DNA from: Cloeon dipterum
Taxonomy: Eukaryota > Arthropoda > Insecta > Ephemeroptera > Baetidae
Assembly (NCBI RefSeq): GCF_949628265.1
Contig: NC_088786.1
Coordinates: forward strand, 13,144,001 to 13,208,000
DNA length: 64,000 nucleotides
Direction: 5' to 3'
Shown here: in pieces, positions 24,110 to 37,701 of the stretch
How positions within the stretch are numbered: position 1 is the stretch's first letter
How the letters are laid out: every line of letters begins with the position of its first letter
The notes under the pieces: generated by a model
What the model saw: only the letters and a program-made list of their open reading frames with translations
What the model was told of the DNA's origin: nothing
Databases searched by the model: none
Translations under genes and position numbers: made by a program

Positions 24110-27100
24110 CGCTGCTCTCCTCTGCATTATTGCGGCCAGACCAGACTGACTGAAAAACAGGAATACAGACAAAAGTGATGTAGCACTGAAACCATAATAT
24201 AATAAATTATGCGTTCATGCCAAATTCGCTCTGATGGAAAAAAACTAGACTTGTAAAAGCTCAATTGCGTCTGAAATATTTTTACAATGTTAGTAAACAA
24301 ATTTGATGAGAAATCCAGGTTTATTTTTTTTATTATGATCGGCTTACATCTTTTAAGATGGACTAGCACCTGATATCGAACAACTGGCAAAAACTCCATG
24401 TCCCAATATCATCGCGAACGAATAACATGGGCGCACGGGTCTCATTAAAGGAAGCCCAGTCCAGAAGAGAACTAGCTCATGTTACCTGCCTCCGCGTCGG
24501 GGTCTTTTACTCAAAATAATATTGGTTATAATCGTCAAAAACAATAATAAGTTTATGTCTAAGCAAAAAAATCTGAATCAGAGAGCTGCTAATGTCTTTC
24601 CTTTTTTATCAAATTAGCTAGCTACATATAGTGGCCAAGCTCTAAAAAGGCTTCTGTTGTCCTGACTGCTATCGCTTGCCAATATGCAAAAAAGTTAATA
24701 AGCAAGCTAATCATCTTTACTTTCCCTGCAGCAAGCGTTTCAAAAATTACGATAACTGTTAACTCTTTGCCCCCTGATCACCATGTGCAATGATGACGTC
24801 ACAATGTACTGGCCACTCCTGTTGTCCAGTTCGCAAAAGCGAAAATCCGTTTAAAAAATTCGAACTGCATTCTGATCTTCAGATTTTATTTTAACAAAAT
24901 TTTTGTCCACGTCCATTTCTCTTAAGCTCAAAATAATTGATCAAATCGTGAGACTTCCATGAGGAATGAAGTGAGGCAGAACATTACTCACGATTCATAT
25001 TAAGTTGTACAAGCAAGCGAAATTCATAGTTTTAGTTTCAAAATGATCTTTATTATGGTTCTGCAGGGCTATTTCACCCCATACATTGCCATATCCAGAC
25101 AAATAAAGAGCTAGGATATGCGTCTAATTTTTGTTAGGTTAAAATACAATTATTTTCATCCCCTTAAATATCAGAGGTTTGCAACCAGCTTGGCACCCAC
25201 GTCGTGCCGGTCAACGTGCTTTCCGAAAAGAGAAAGTTTTTCCACCATTCCCAGAATTGTCGCAGCCATTTCATTTGCTAATGCATCTCTCATCCTCACG
25301 TGCGAGAGATGCAACTTTTCCCTCTCGTTGTTTCCCAGCATCAGAACAGCTAAAAGCTTTCACGGATTTTTCATTTCCGCGGCGCCGGCGACAGCGTCTC
25401 CTGCGACCCACCCACCCACCCGGCCGTAGCCAGCAAAAAGCTGCAGAAATCAATGCTCGTGCGTGCATGTTTCAGAATTAAGAGTTTTACCGATGAAAAA
25501 ACCGACAAGAGAGAGAGAGAGAGAAAGAGGAAAATTCTTGTTTGCGCGTCTAATTTTCCACGCGAGAGTTTCTCATCAGCATCAGGAGCGAGGCGAACGA
25601 ATTTCCATTCCACAGGGAGGGTGGTGGCAGCAGCAAATGATATTGGAAAAATTTTCATTAAGAGAGAAAAAATTCGTGCGCGCCTGCTCGACACTGGCTG
25701 CTCCGGTCTCGGTGTGTGTAATCATCCAGTGCTATATTGGGTTCATACATTCACCTCAAGGCATCGTGCGCGCAAGTTTTAAAAGGAATTGTCGCCGGCG
25801 TGGGAGAGCAACCATGTGCTGCTCGAACGGCCCCAATGAAGGGCTGCAACCCTTTCTCCATCTACCACTGCTGCCGCTGCCGCCCACCCTTCTCGTGAGC
25901 GTACAATTTTTGTCACATAGAGAGCGAGCGAGCGGCGTCCGTGCGAGCGAACGAGCGAGCCAACCGTGCCCGCTCGTGGCTGCAAAAATTATTTTCCGCA
26001 CCAGCTGTGTTTGAATTTTTTAATTGGCTGCTTTCGATGTGTATGCTAGCGCTCTATGAAAAATTCAGCCCCACCTGCCTGATGGAAAATTCATCGCGAG
26101 CAAGCACACACTCGCGAGCGAACATGCAGGAGCATTTTCCGTCAGCGAAGGGAAAAATTATTCACGTGTCGTTTCTCATCTCCGTATCGCCTTCGCTCAA
26201 TTAAATTGTTTCCATAGCTGCAAAAATTGTGGGCGATGTATTGAAACTCGAAGGGGGAATCGATCGCGTAACTCAGTATTTTCATTTTTGACAAAAAAAA
26301 CTGCTATTTTGTTTGGAATATTTTTTCACAAAATGATTTGATGGATTGAATTCATAATAAAAATAACCAAAAAATCATTGTCTTCGTCAGTTTGTTTTTT
26401 ACCTTGTCCGATTTTCACAGTCTGCATAAATCTAGAGAAGAAATACAGTTACTATACCAAATTTAATGTTGTGCATGATGTTATTTTTACAAGTACAACT
26501 ATGCACTCAAACCAATCCATCAGATCATTATATATGAACTGGATCTCATACAACACGTTTGATTTCAAATCAAAAATATTTTTTACAAGGATTTGATTAA
26601 TAGTAAAGCATAGAGTACAACATGCACATAATTTGAGAGTGAAATTTTCGAATTTGTATAAAGTTGAAACAAATGGAATAAAGAGCGCATTCCAGATCAT
26701 CGATTTAATGGTGTCAAGAGAGAAAATGATATGAAGCTAGTGATTGGGCGCTTCATCATTGACAATCCTTCTGAAAACTTTAACCTAAATGAGATGTGCT
26801 CTCACTTATTTATGTTTACAACTGCTCATGCAGCCCTAAATCTTAAGAATATTTTTTCAATTGCTATTTTTGCATTTCAAAATATGAAATAGCCATGATA
26901 GCTGCTAATTATAAGTCATTAACTTTTGATTAAAAATATATTCACAATTATTTTGATTATTCAAATCTAAAACCTTCATAACTGCTTACATTTTATTTAC
27001 ATTTGGTGATGCCTTCGGTCACAGTTTACATTTTCCTTTTTCTTTTAGATTTTTTTTTAAATTTGCGAAATAAACATCCCCAAGCAGAATTTAATTTAAG

Positions 27101-27423
27101 TTTCCATCCTGCTGGAAAGACAGTCGCATGCAATCGGGGTACATGTGTCGCTTATTTCGGGTTTTCCTCGCATTGAAGTTGAAATTGCGTATTTGAACTT
27201 TGATACAGTCGCTGGCTGTGCGGCAGACAGGAGTCTGCGCTGCTCTAGCACAACGAGCGTACATGCGAGTGTTTGTGCGCTCGACTAATAAATATGTAAA
27301 TCGAGTTTGGAATATCATCAAACGCTCATTAGCCCGCGGCTAAATTTTCTTTCAGTTCACTTCAAAGAACAACTCGAAAAATTTACACACACCACACACG
27401 CGCGCGCCCGCGCTCGCCGCGGT

Positions 27424-27433
27424 TATATATAAA
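27424..27433 (+). promoter_or_regulatory. Orphan TATA-like box beside a CpG-rich stretch
   Basis: TATATATAAA follows directly on a CGCGCGCGCCCGCGCTCGCCGCGG stretch, with TATCAACTG about 32-40 bases downstream as a weak initiator match. No recognised exon follows, so this could be the start of a non-coding or distant gene, or chance. Weak evidence. Confidence 0.22.
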
Positions 27434-29235
27434 CACAACCCCTTCCACGCAAGATTCTATATCAACTGATATTAACCTCATCCGCCGCAGCCACCGCCGC
27501 CACCGCGATTTTTTTGTGCGTGGAAAAATATACAGACAGCAAACACATAATTTTTTCGGAAAATGAAAAAATGAATAACTCGGTGGAGCAGTTTATTAAA
27601 TACAGAGCGTATCTGCTCTCTTTGTGTTTCGCCAGCAGTTATTTTTTATTCGTTTTGGCCACGTCGTGTTTTTTTTGCTATTTCTCTCTCGCTGGTCATT
27701 TAAGAGTGACAACAAAGAGATTAATTTGAATTTCATCAGTTGATTATCAAAAGGGAATCGAGCCGGAATTTTTTCCGCCGCTGCTGCCACCGACACCGCG
27801 AGACCGCGGGCTGGAATTAAATCAGGCCTTTTTGTCCGCTTTAATGGAGGCTAATTGAGTGCGAGACACACGCAAGCAAAACTTTGCAATTCAATTAGAA
27901 ACGTGCGTATCAACAGAATCGCTCAAAGTGAAAAAAATCGTCAGTTAAAAGTGTAAAATGTTTTCAATGTGGGGGTTATGTGTACAAGTGTATTTTTATC
28001 GTTGAACAATCGCAAAAATGACGATTTATTTTACTGAATTATGCTTCTTTTTTTCCTTTTTAACAGAACAAACATAATCAAATTTTGAAACTAGCTATGT
28101 TGTGAGATTTCGACCCTTGTAGAGGCAGCTTCGATTTTATAATTGCCTATACACCAGCCAAGGAAACTACCGAGGAGGAAACGAGCCCCGGTCGGCTTCT
28201 TTGAGGAGCAAATCGTTTTCTCGGCGCGCAAGTCTGTTCTTGAAATGTGTTTTGATTTACGTATATCACTCCTGTGCCAACTTGAGTGCAATAATTGAGA
28301 ATTATCTTTCTTGCCCTGGCTTGTTTGTTGAGCTGTGCCAAGCCAAGTGAGATGAGATGAAAGAAGCAGCAAGAAAAGAGAAAACACGCTCTTCAACTTG
28401 AGAGATTATGCAATTTTCGATACCAATTTTGCCCTCGAGACTGGAAACGGCGTACTTTGTAAAGAAGATTTTCCCAATATCTCGTAGCTCTTGTTAATTT
28501 CAAATTGTAATTTCGAGTGCATTTTGTCACGCTAAGATATAGTCGCATTGCCAATGTACGAATCGTGTAATCCGCCAGCTAGTACTGACATAATGTATCC
28601 TAGAAAAATGAGCTGCCAGCTTTCGGCCATTCTAAATTTAATGCATACTTGTGAAATTCACAACACACAAAACTTGTCAGAAGAAATAAATTCCCAGACA
28701 CTATTCGGGATAAGATTGCGGTGGAGGTGATTCAGACAGCCACCAGCTCAAAATCTCTCGGCTAAGATCTCTGAAACGGCAAATGGCCGTTAGTTTGAAT
28801 ACATTTTTGAAATTGTACTCTCCGTATTCCATATGTTCAAATATGAACTTGGAATTGCAAAATCGAAATCGGGGTCAAATGAGCGCCAAAAGCTAAAAAC
28901 GAGTAAAAGGTATTTTCTCAATAATCCGCGTGAGCTGAACAAAGGACTCATCTTGTATGCACATTCGCGCAAACACTGTATTTACGCACACACGTACCCG
29001 TCCGCGATCAGTTATCACGAAGACAAAGGTCATTGTGACAGGTTGCGGTCGAGGGCTATTGTGCCGTCGCTGCTGTGTGTTGATGTTATTGTTTGAGCGC
29101 GCGAGGGCGACGGACGGGTTGCTGCGCGCGGCGTGTTTGCAGAGACCAAGACTCTCCTTTCCTCCCCGCTGTCGTGCGCAATTTGCTTCTCATTTGTAAA
29201 CTCTTCGACAGCTTCTCTCTTACAATAATGACGAT

Positions 29236-29377
29236 GATAATAATAATAACAGCAGCAGCAGCAGCAGAAAACGCAGCCACCCACTGCACACCCCGTTCGC
29301 GTCTCGTCGTCGGTGGCGTTGTCGTCCTGCTCGGCGGCGGCGGCGGTGGCGGCGGAAGCAGCAGCAGCTGCTGCTGC
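29236..29377 (+). repeat. Cluster of trinucleotide repeats and a CAG/CTG palindrome
   Basis: In order: (ATA)n from about 29236, (CAG)6 at about 29249-29267, (GGC)n at about 29330-29355, then the perfect 20-base palindrome GCAGCAGCAGCTGCTGCTGC at 29358-29377. All sit in a CpG-rich island with no supported gene. Confidence 0.8.
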
Positions 29378-32300
29378 ATATATGGGAGGTTTGAGAGATT
29401 AACTTGCGACCAAGTAGTGACAGACAAAAGTCATCAGCCTACAATAGAGGTGAAATCCGCTGGCACGCGCCCGCCTGCCTGCTCACCATTCGCGCGCGCG
29501 TGCATGCAAAATTGTCATGACCAGAGTACACAATCGGCGAGCACACTGTGTTTGTTTTCGTTCGTCGCGTGAAGGGAAACTCATCTTCTCGCTTTTTTCA
29601 TCGCAATCAATGCTGAGAAACTCTCGGCTCTTTTCAAACTGCGATTGCGGTGGAGCAATGTCTGCAGCCGGCACGACCGCCTTGCGCCACGTGCTGCATA
29701 ACTATGTTGAAAACGATTTTTTTGCAGTTTGTCCAGTTTACAAATTAAGTTGCAAACTTAAATACAATTTAAAGGCTGCAAGGCATCTCTGCGTATTAAA
29801 AAAAGTAACATATCTTTCCCTACATGCCAGATAAAACGCTCAGACAATCCTTGAAATTATATGTCGTTCGCAGAGTCTATCAACGCCAGTCAACTTTGTA
29901 ACTCTCCATAATCCCTTACGCCATTTCCAGTTTAATCTTTAATACATATTTTTCTGACTTCAAAAAATCTGATCTGTTCACGGCGGCAAATCGTGAATCA
30001 CGTAACATCCGCTTTCGGTCGTCTCGTCGCCTGGAATCGAATAAGGAGGAAAAAACTTTACGAGCGAGTGTATTATAGTATAAAAAATCTATCAAATGTT
30101 CTCTCTCGTTTTGCAGAAGCAGGAGGAGGAGGAAAGTACGCAAGGAAGAATAGAAATTGTGAGTGAGGTCCTCCTGTGTGCACATACATACATTTCTTCT
30201 TTTTGTTACTTTTTCATGTCGAGTTAGTGCCCGGCGGGTGTTGCGAGAGCTCTCCTATTATATTGTACAGTTCGCCAGGCAGGCAGCCAGCCACGCGGAC
30301 GGCTGCTCTCAGTATTCCGCTCTCTGCTCATTGTATGTGTGTGTCCTTTTCTTCTTCTTGTGCTGCCTCCACCCGTCCTGCCGCCGCCCACCCACAGCTG
30401 CTGCAGTTTTCTATCTCCTCGCACACACCAGAGAAAGACGACGACGACGCGAAATTAGCTCTCTTTCGCTTCTAATATTCACACAGAGGAAGAAGGAAAA
30501 GAGGATCCCAGCTGTAATTGCACGCGAGAGAAGATGAGAGCGTGCGATTTTTTTTATTATTTACTGTATTTTCGCCATCTGCGTCAGAATTCCAGTTTGA
30601 ACAAAGAGCCTTATTCTCAGCTCAGAGAACACCAGTCGGTTTCTTTCTTTCATTAAGAACGTGAAGCTTTTTTCAAGAAGATTCATGATCTCTTCAGATC
30701 GTCAAAAGCTTCATTTGGTTGCTACATTTTTCTGCAATTTGAATGAAAATGAGTATTTTTCTGATGTCTGATTCTCATTTAAAATTCTGAATGAGCGCGA
30801 AACGCGTGCGTTTAAGCTTGTTGAGCCAAATTCATAAAGTCGATTTGGAGCCATAAACCTTGTAAAACTGCCAAAACCTGTCAACTCTCATCTTAACCAC
30901 CTATAAAACCATTCAATCACATTCGTAGAAATTCTATGAATGGCATACATCATTGGTAAATTTGTAATTTTTTTTCTTTGCTGTAAGGTGTCAAATTTTC
31001 CAAAATATTTTTAATTTGAATTCACTCCCTGTTACCAGTAATGTTTTCTGACAGAGATTGGGAAAGATTTTATGATGTTATGGTCCATAAGTAAAAGGTT
31101 TTGTTGAAAATGTTGAAATTTGCCATTCTGAATTCGGCATTCAAGCTGTTTAGTGGAAAACTTGTACAAGAATTTCAACCCTTGAAAATGAGCCATTATT
31201 TAAGGGATATTTTAGAAGTTTTTTTGAAAAAATTTGTATTCGAATAGTCTTAGACCATTAAAGAAACCGCTTCAATTGTACCCAACACCATTAAAAAAGA
31301 ATCAACATTTTTGTCAGAAAAATCCATCTGAAATCCCAACCCTAGCGGTTACGTTCCACAGGGTTAAAACTAATTTCTTCTAACGGCATGCTTCAACACC
31401 ATATTTTGCTAATTAATGCAATTCAAAAGAATCCAAAAGTGTATAGCTATATCATTAAAAAAAACCTTTGCAAAAATTCTACAACAAACAAACTTCCTCG
31501 AAAATGTCAGGTAAAAACAGAGCGAAAATGAGTTAAAACGAATGAAAATAATTTATTCGTTTGAGAGTTGGGGCATCAAATGCATTTTTATTTTTATTGT
31601 GAAAAGTTCAAAATATATGTTAGGTGTGCTATTTCATTTCATTTCATCAACAAAAAGGGCCAAACATGATCCAACTTGGTGAGATCAAATTCCAATCACG
31701 CGGCGGATTAGCTTTGTTCGAAGCTAAAAAGAGCGAGCGAGTGCACACGCAGTGCTTATTAAGTGAGCGTGCGTGCACTTTCATCAGCAAATTATCTTTC
31801 GGCGCGCGTCGCATCCCCCGCACACGCCTCCCCGACGCTGGCTCCGCTGTTCCATGGCGCGCATAGAAGGTTCGGTCTGCTGAGTGTGTAAGTAAAAAAG
31901 GAGGCACCCCTCGCGAGGTGTATTAAGTAGCGTCGGCTGCAGGTAATGGATAATGGTAATGAGGAAATATGTACACTTGGTGCGCGCTACACCGACGAGA
32001 AATAGAGAGGCTGGGGGTGAGGCCTCAAACAAGAGGATGAGCTTATTCGCGATCGCGCCAGACAAAAAGGCACGCTCGCGAATCAATTCAATTAGCCTTC
32101 AGAAGAGGTAACTGGGGAGAAGATTCTCATTTACAGGGTGCAGAAAGAGTGCTCTTTGATATGATGAGTCAACTGCTGTTTTATTCTGTTCTTTGCCGTT
32201 GTTAACTTCATTTGCGTCGACGGTGTTTTGAAGCTAAAAGCAATAAAAAACATTACTTCATTTACCTGAATGGACCTAGTTTAGAATTTTCTTATTGATT

Positions 32301-32438
32301 GGTTTCATGTGAGTGACATTAGTAAAGAAGGAACATACTACTGTAAATAGTTTATGCGCGTTTTAAAATTCTATTTGCAAACTTTAATATAGATTCTCCA
32401 AATCTGTAATTGATTTGAATCAACATGAAATAGATGGA

Positions 32439-32758
32439 TTTTTAACCTCTGCTCAGCACATCCCGTGGGCTATGAGCTCACCGAGTCCCAATCACCACTG
32501 GGCGGATAACATGAGGCCCGAGCGGCCGCTGAGGAGCTTGGGCACAACGTGGCCATCTTTTCGCCACCCCGCACAAGCTCTTTTTATTGAAACACCAAAC
32601 ATTTGTCCCTACAGCCGTTGAAATGGTGCGAACACCAGCAAGCGACAAGTCAGTGCGCCTCCCAGCCCGTTTTGCTATCTGAGTATTTCGAGTTGCTTAA
32701 TTTCTGCTCAAACATATCCCATTGCCTTGACCTTGCCAATACCTTAACAACGCGAGTC
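32439..32758 (-). repeat. Dispersed repeat family A, copy 2
   Basis: The most diverged of three copies. On the minus strand it shows AACGGGCTGGGAGGCGCAC, GGGACAAATGTTTGGTGTTTC (shared with copy 1) and GAGCTCATAGCCCACGGGAT, ending in GAGGTTAAAAATCC. It is shorter than copy 1 on its 5' side and has lost the GGCGCCG part of the central block. Non-coding. Confidence 0.75.
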
Positions 32759-33490
32759 TAAATTTAATTTCTTTATTTTTAATTTTTGAATACTATTCTC
32801 TGACAGGTCAGCTTTAAAAAAATTTCTCTGAATAGTCTGAATGCAGATAAAAATTCACGACAGTTTAAAATTGTTGTGCAATGTGATATAATGACGGGCT
32901 CACAAATTCACCAGAGCCAGACAATAAAAACCGTCGGGGCGGAAAAGACGAGCAATGCTCACGTTTCGCTGCTTTTGTTTTCACTTTTGACTGCACCGCG
33001 CGTGCGGTACATCTGCGCTCAACAAATAAGAGAGAGAAGGACGTGTCAATCGCTAAAGACCCCCTGTGCGGTCGTTCAAAACCTGCAGTTTAAGATCGTG
33101 ATCTATTTTCCCCATGATCTACAATGATTGCAGTCGTAGAAGTACCAGGTTATTTTCATCTGATTTTTTGTGTGCTTATTATGAATCAATTCAAGTAAAA
33201 ACATTTTGGATTTCATTTTGTTCTGTCCACTTTCAACTCTCGATAAAAGATGGAACTGTCTAATTTTTAATTGAATGAATTTAGCCTTTAATAAATAGAG
33301 TGGATTTTACAAAATCATGATCATACATTGTTGATGAACGTTTATGTAAAACTATAATTAAATCTGAAGATAAAAATCTGAGCGGTGTGAAAGCGGTCTG
33401 ATAAAACCGACTTTTCTTTAGAAAAAGCGCCTAATAATTCACACGGCGAGAGACAGCTGAAGGGGAAACGCGTATTAAAATCTGCGCTGC

Positions 33491-33497
<7 letters not shown>

Positions 33498-33548
<51 letters not shown>
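33498..33548 (+). repeat. (GA)n microsatellite
   Basis: A perfect GA dinucleotide tract of 51 bases, continuing from a short TGTGTGT run and followed by CCGACGAGTCAGTCAG. GA tracts can bind GAGA-factor-type proteins, but no promoter is recognised here. Confidence 0.97.
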
Positions 33549-33550
<2 letters not shown>

Positions 33551-34552
33551 GACGAGTCAGTCAGCTAATAATTAGATACCCTTGTCTGCAGCATAAATCT
33601 GTTTTGGGGCACGAACACGGCTGAGAGCTCAGCCAGCCAGCAAACCCGAGCAGTTTACCTGGGCTGCACTCTCCAGCTCGTCTGTGTGTGTAGTGAATGT
33701 GTGTGTTGGCTGATCCGTCCGCACGCTCGATTTGGCCCCTGGCGCAACCGCCAACGAAGATTACAGCGTAGCTTTCAGGGGCATTTATAATCCAGTTTAG
33801 GCATATATACCTGCGGTGCCCTATGAGCCGCCAGAAAGAGTGCGTTTTATTTTCTTCTCTCCGCGCACCACTCCAAATTATCTTTCTTCAGTGTGCCGCA
33901 CTTTTTTCTTTCTGTTTTATTATCGTTATTATTTTTTATAATATTTTATTGGTCCACTTTTCTGGGAAAGAGTTTTGGTTCTTCGAGACGAAGAGGTGAA
34001 CTATTAGTTATAGAGGTTAATTTGCCTCTCTGCGCACCCTTTTATGACAGGCCTGAGAACTTTTTCGACCCAGAGCGAGTGTGAGGGTATTCACGCATTT
34101 TTCTCTGATTCCGCGGATTAATTTTAATTGAGAGTATAAAACTGTATTTAAGGACCGAGTCTTAGAAAGGAAGTAGAAACAGGCATCAATAAGTTTTGCG
34201 CGTGAATTATGACGCTTTAATAAGAGGATTTTCTTTTAGTAAATCCACGTCATTTGATGAAATATAGAAATTACGGCCTTCTTCGATATTTAACCCTTAA
34301 AGGAAGATTTAATGACAACAAGATTTATCCTCCACCTTTTCAACGCCGCAGCTAAATTGAATTTTAATTTTCCAATTTTGTCCCTCCGCGTGTGCCGGTG
34401 CATTAATATTCGTTCCACTATAGTAAAGTCGCCTGGATTTTAATAACTTTTCGCTGCTCTCCTCTTTACCGACGATACACGATTTATGGTGATTGCCATG
34501 AAGGGTGAAAAATATTTATTATGCGCTCGTTACTGATTCTAAAAGGGCATTA

Positions 34553-34625
34553 AGTGCTGTTCCGCACTCGGTGGGGTGCCCCTCACTCTAAATGAGGCGC
34601 GGTTCGATCTGAGCCTGGTCGCCAG

Positions 34626-34698
<73 letters not shown>

Positions 34699-34760
34699 GG
34701 GCCTCCGGTCGCCAATCTGACGATTAGAACGAACCCTGAGTCACCCTGGCTCTTACAAAG
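34553..34760 (+). mobile_element. Possible tRNA-derived SINE interrupted by (TA)n
   Basis: The left part holds GCGCGGTTCGATCTGAGCC, close to an RNA polymerase III B box (GGTTCGANTCC). A perfect (TA) tract of 67 bases follows at 34628-34694. After the tract, a related but inverted block occurs (GAACGAACCCTGAGTCACCC), the reverse complement of which resembles the left block. No A box at canonical spacing is convincing. SINE identity is inference. Confidence 0.35.
34628..34694 (+). repeat. (TA)n microsatellite
   Basis: A perfect 67-base alternating TA tract embedded between two GC-rich, partly inverted segments. Confidence 0.97.
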
Positions 34761-37701
34761 CCATCAAGCGAAGGTTTTATTACCTCTCAGCAGAGAACGT
34801 GCATATTACAGAAAATTGAAATTTTAATTTATCCCTCAAAGTCCCTTATGCTTATCAAAAAGATGTAAACGAGAAATGAGGTTCCACGTTCCACATACTT
34901 GTTTATATCTGCTTATGGACGTGCTGCTGGATAAATAAATGAAGCTTGGCTGGAGTGTGGAAAGGGAGGAAAAAATCAACACAAAATAATAATGAAAAAA
35001 CTCTGGCCAGCCGCCGCAGCCACTTCAAAGAAATGTAAATTTTAATTGGTGTTTTCCTGCGCTACGTCGCTTTTTTAATTCCATTACTGGTTTACCCCTT
35101 TTTGCATAGAGATTAAATTTTAATTCGATTGCCACGTCAGTGCAGGAAAAAAAGAGTATACATTTAAAAACAAAAGTTGCGTGTCATGATACAGCGGATA
35201 ATTTTTATCATTGCAATCGTTGATTATCAAAAATTGTACATTTTTCAGCCTGAAATTAATAATAATTTGTTCACAGCTGCGGTATAAGTTCAAAGTTGAA
35301 AATTCAAAAACTCAACTAAATTCAATTTCTTTATTACTGACATACTAAATGCTGTCTTAATTAAGGTTTCAAATTATGAACTTGACATCAATGTCGTTAT
35401 TTTTCCAACTAATTTTGATTTACTGCGGATTTTTAGGTATATTTTTTACAAATGTGATACGTGAAACAAAAGCAAACACCTCTCAAACGCGATAGAATAT
35501 AATATTTCACATTCCCGAAAACATAGGTGCCGCTAAAGACCCAGTTTTTTGGTCTTTTGATTCAAAATTTTATTTGAATGATCGCAATATCCGTCCCTTT
35601 ACAAATTATGCATTTCATTTTACTCCCTGCTTGAATCAAATCCCTATTCTATCTGTCCAATCATTTTCATTCTTCCTTTATTGCGCACAAGTTGCCTTTG
35701 AACAGTCGAAAAGCGTGAGTGGCCTTCTAAATTTTTAGAGTAGGTAGGTTCGCAACTCTCTGCTCTATTTGTATCTCTCAGGAAAAATATGATTTCACGA
35801 GGAAAACATCAAAAGCGGTGGATAAGATTAAGCACCGGCTTGCTTTTTTCGTGTTTACTTTACTCCTTTTTGAGGCTTTCCCACTGCTCGCGCACAGAAG
35901 GGACGATTGAAAATAATTTTTCTCGCAAAATTGCACCCCTTTGAGAGGCCACAAATATAAAATTAAATAATGGTGCACCCTCCAAAGCATTCTCCGTAAG
36001 ATTATCGAGGTAATTTTTAAACACACAGCAGCGCGGAGCAGAAAAAGCTGGGTTTCTTGAGCAAACTCTCATTTGATAAAAGGAAAGAATAAAAACATTT
36101 TTGCTGGCGTGTCGTGAATGGAAACTAGGACGACTAGAGATTTACAGTGCTCTCTTATTTGAATGTCCTTGTGTTAGCTTAATTCCCTTTTATATCGTAA
36201 AACGCCCCATCTGCGCTCAACAAACGCGCGCACATTAACCTGAGGTTTCACGGTGCAGCATCTCTCTGTTGCAGTGAGAAAGCGTGTTTCGTGGGTGGCT
36301 AAACCCTCGGTTGGTTTCATAGTAAAACTAACCTTGAGCTTTAGATTGATTCTGTTCCAGGCTAATGCGTGGGAAAGAAAACTTGATTGTGGACCCTTCA
36401 AGAATCTGAAATATAAAAAGAAATAAAAGATAAAATCTGATTTTGGGACAAAGAACACATTTTTTTGTTGCTATAAATTCTTGTAAAGCTGTGTCTCATT
36501 CGAAATCCGTTCTTCGTATTTAATAGTACACATTATTGACAAAATCAGCTTAAGCAATATCAATGTGGTCTTTTCTTTATCTTCATCTTGTCACATCCAA
36601 TCTTTTATGCGTTTTGATAGTCCAATATCCACATTCGGGCCATTCCTTGATGCCAGTTGATTTCCCGCTTATTTCAGCAAGCTTTGTGGCACCACTGACT
36701 CCATTCCACGGTCCAAAATGTGTCCATAAATTTTGCATTTAAAATTTACTAAAAACAATTAGAGCCCAAGAAGTGTTCAGAGAGAGAAAATTACAAGCGC
36801 AATTCCATGTCGCAACTGGTGTGTGTGTGTTCCTTTCGCAATTGCAACATTTATTTTAAAATTTGGATGAGGAGACAAGGCTGTTGCGATGGAGTTTGAG
36901 ACGTAGTCGTTACTAATGCAAGTACAGTCCTCGTTCAGTGTACATGATGTGTATATCAATTAGCATACATCAAGTGGTTGGGATCTGTCGCTAGATCAAA
37001 GGGTGTGCATCTGCAGCCTGAGTGCATAAGGTATCGGCCCGGCGTGTCGGTGGGGCAGACCATATGACTAATGACATGCATCACTCGACCGCCGTAATCC
37101 ACTTACCCATGAACTGATTGTAAATGCGAAGCGCATGATTATCGCTCGCACACACACCACCCACCCACCCATCCGGTCGTCCCGTCCACCCCGGCTGCCA
37201 CCCCCCGCCGATCGGTTAATAATGGGCCGATTGTGGCGCGTGATATGCCCGTGCAGCCGCGACAGAAAGACTCGCGCACTCGATTTGCATGCCAAGGGTC
37301 GTGGAAAATTGGTTGTTTTAGTGCACGCAGCGTCGCCTATCTGCGTGTGCCATCGCCGCTTTCTGCAGTCACCCTCTCGCAAGGATTGAGTTTATCTCTC
37401 GAGTTTGTGATGACTCTGCAAGTCAGAGGGAATTGCACTTCTGTTATATCCCGTTCAAATTATTCCTCTCACCATTTTGGTCTAATATATTGACTTATTA
37501 TTTTATAGAGGTATATTTTTAAAATGCAGTTATGACGTTATTCAACAACGAAGGAAGTTATATTGATGTGTATTTGTGACGCGGGGTGTCAATGGGGGAT
37601 GATGCTTATTTAATTAAATGACTATACTTAAACACATGACGCATTCCGCCAGATGGGCGCCGTAACTGGAAATCGTCCTATTTATTTTGGCCCGCGGTCA
37701 G

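Larger units (their letters stand above)
24108..32438. other. Non-coding region with CpG-rich islands and short simple repeats
   Basis: No gene is supported. GC- and CpG-rich islands at about 25170-26110, 27370-27510, 29000-29580, 30000-30540 and 31690-32100 contain GAGC-type repeats, (GA) runs (25508-25524), trinucleotide repeats (29236-29377) and one TATA-like box at 27424-27433. Long open frames in these islands are low-complexity and change character with frame, so they are treated as by-products of GC content. Between islands the DNA is plain AT-rich. Confidence 0.4.
32759..37701. other. Non-coding region with (GA)n and (TA)n tracts
   Basis: No gene is supported. It contains a perfect (GA) tract (33498-33548), a perfect (TA) tract (34628-34694) inside a possible SINE, and CpG-containing blocks near 33560-33800 and 36980-37390. 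The remainder is AT-rich with no exon that combines reading frame, splice sites and codon bias. Confidence 0.4.

Noticed and set aside
25453..26014. Overlapping open frames of 109 and 183 codons
   Set aside because: Arg/Ser/Glu low-complexity content driven by GAGA and GAGC repeats; no splice or family support.
29093..29572. Open frame of 159 codons with poly-Ala, poly-Gly and poly-Ser
   Set aside because: Produced by trinucleotide repeats in a CpG island; the reverse strand is equally open, showing composition rather than coding.
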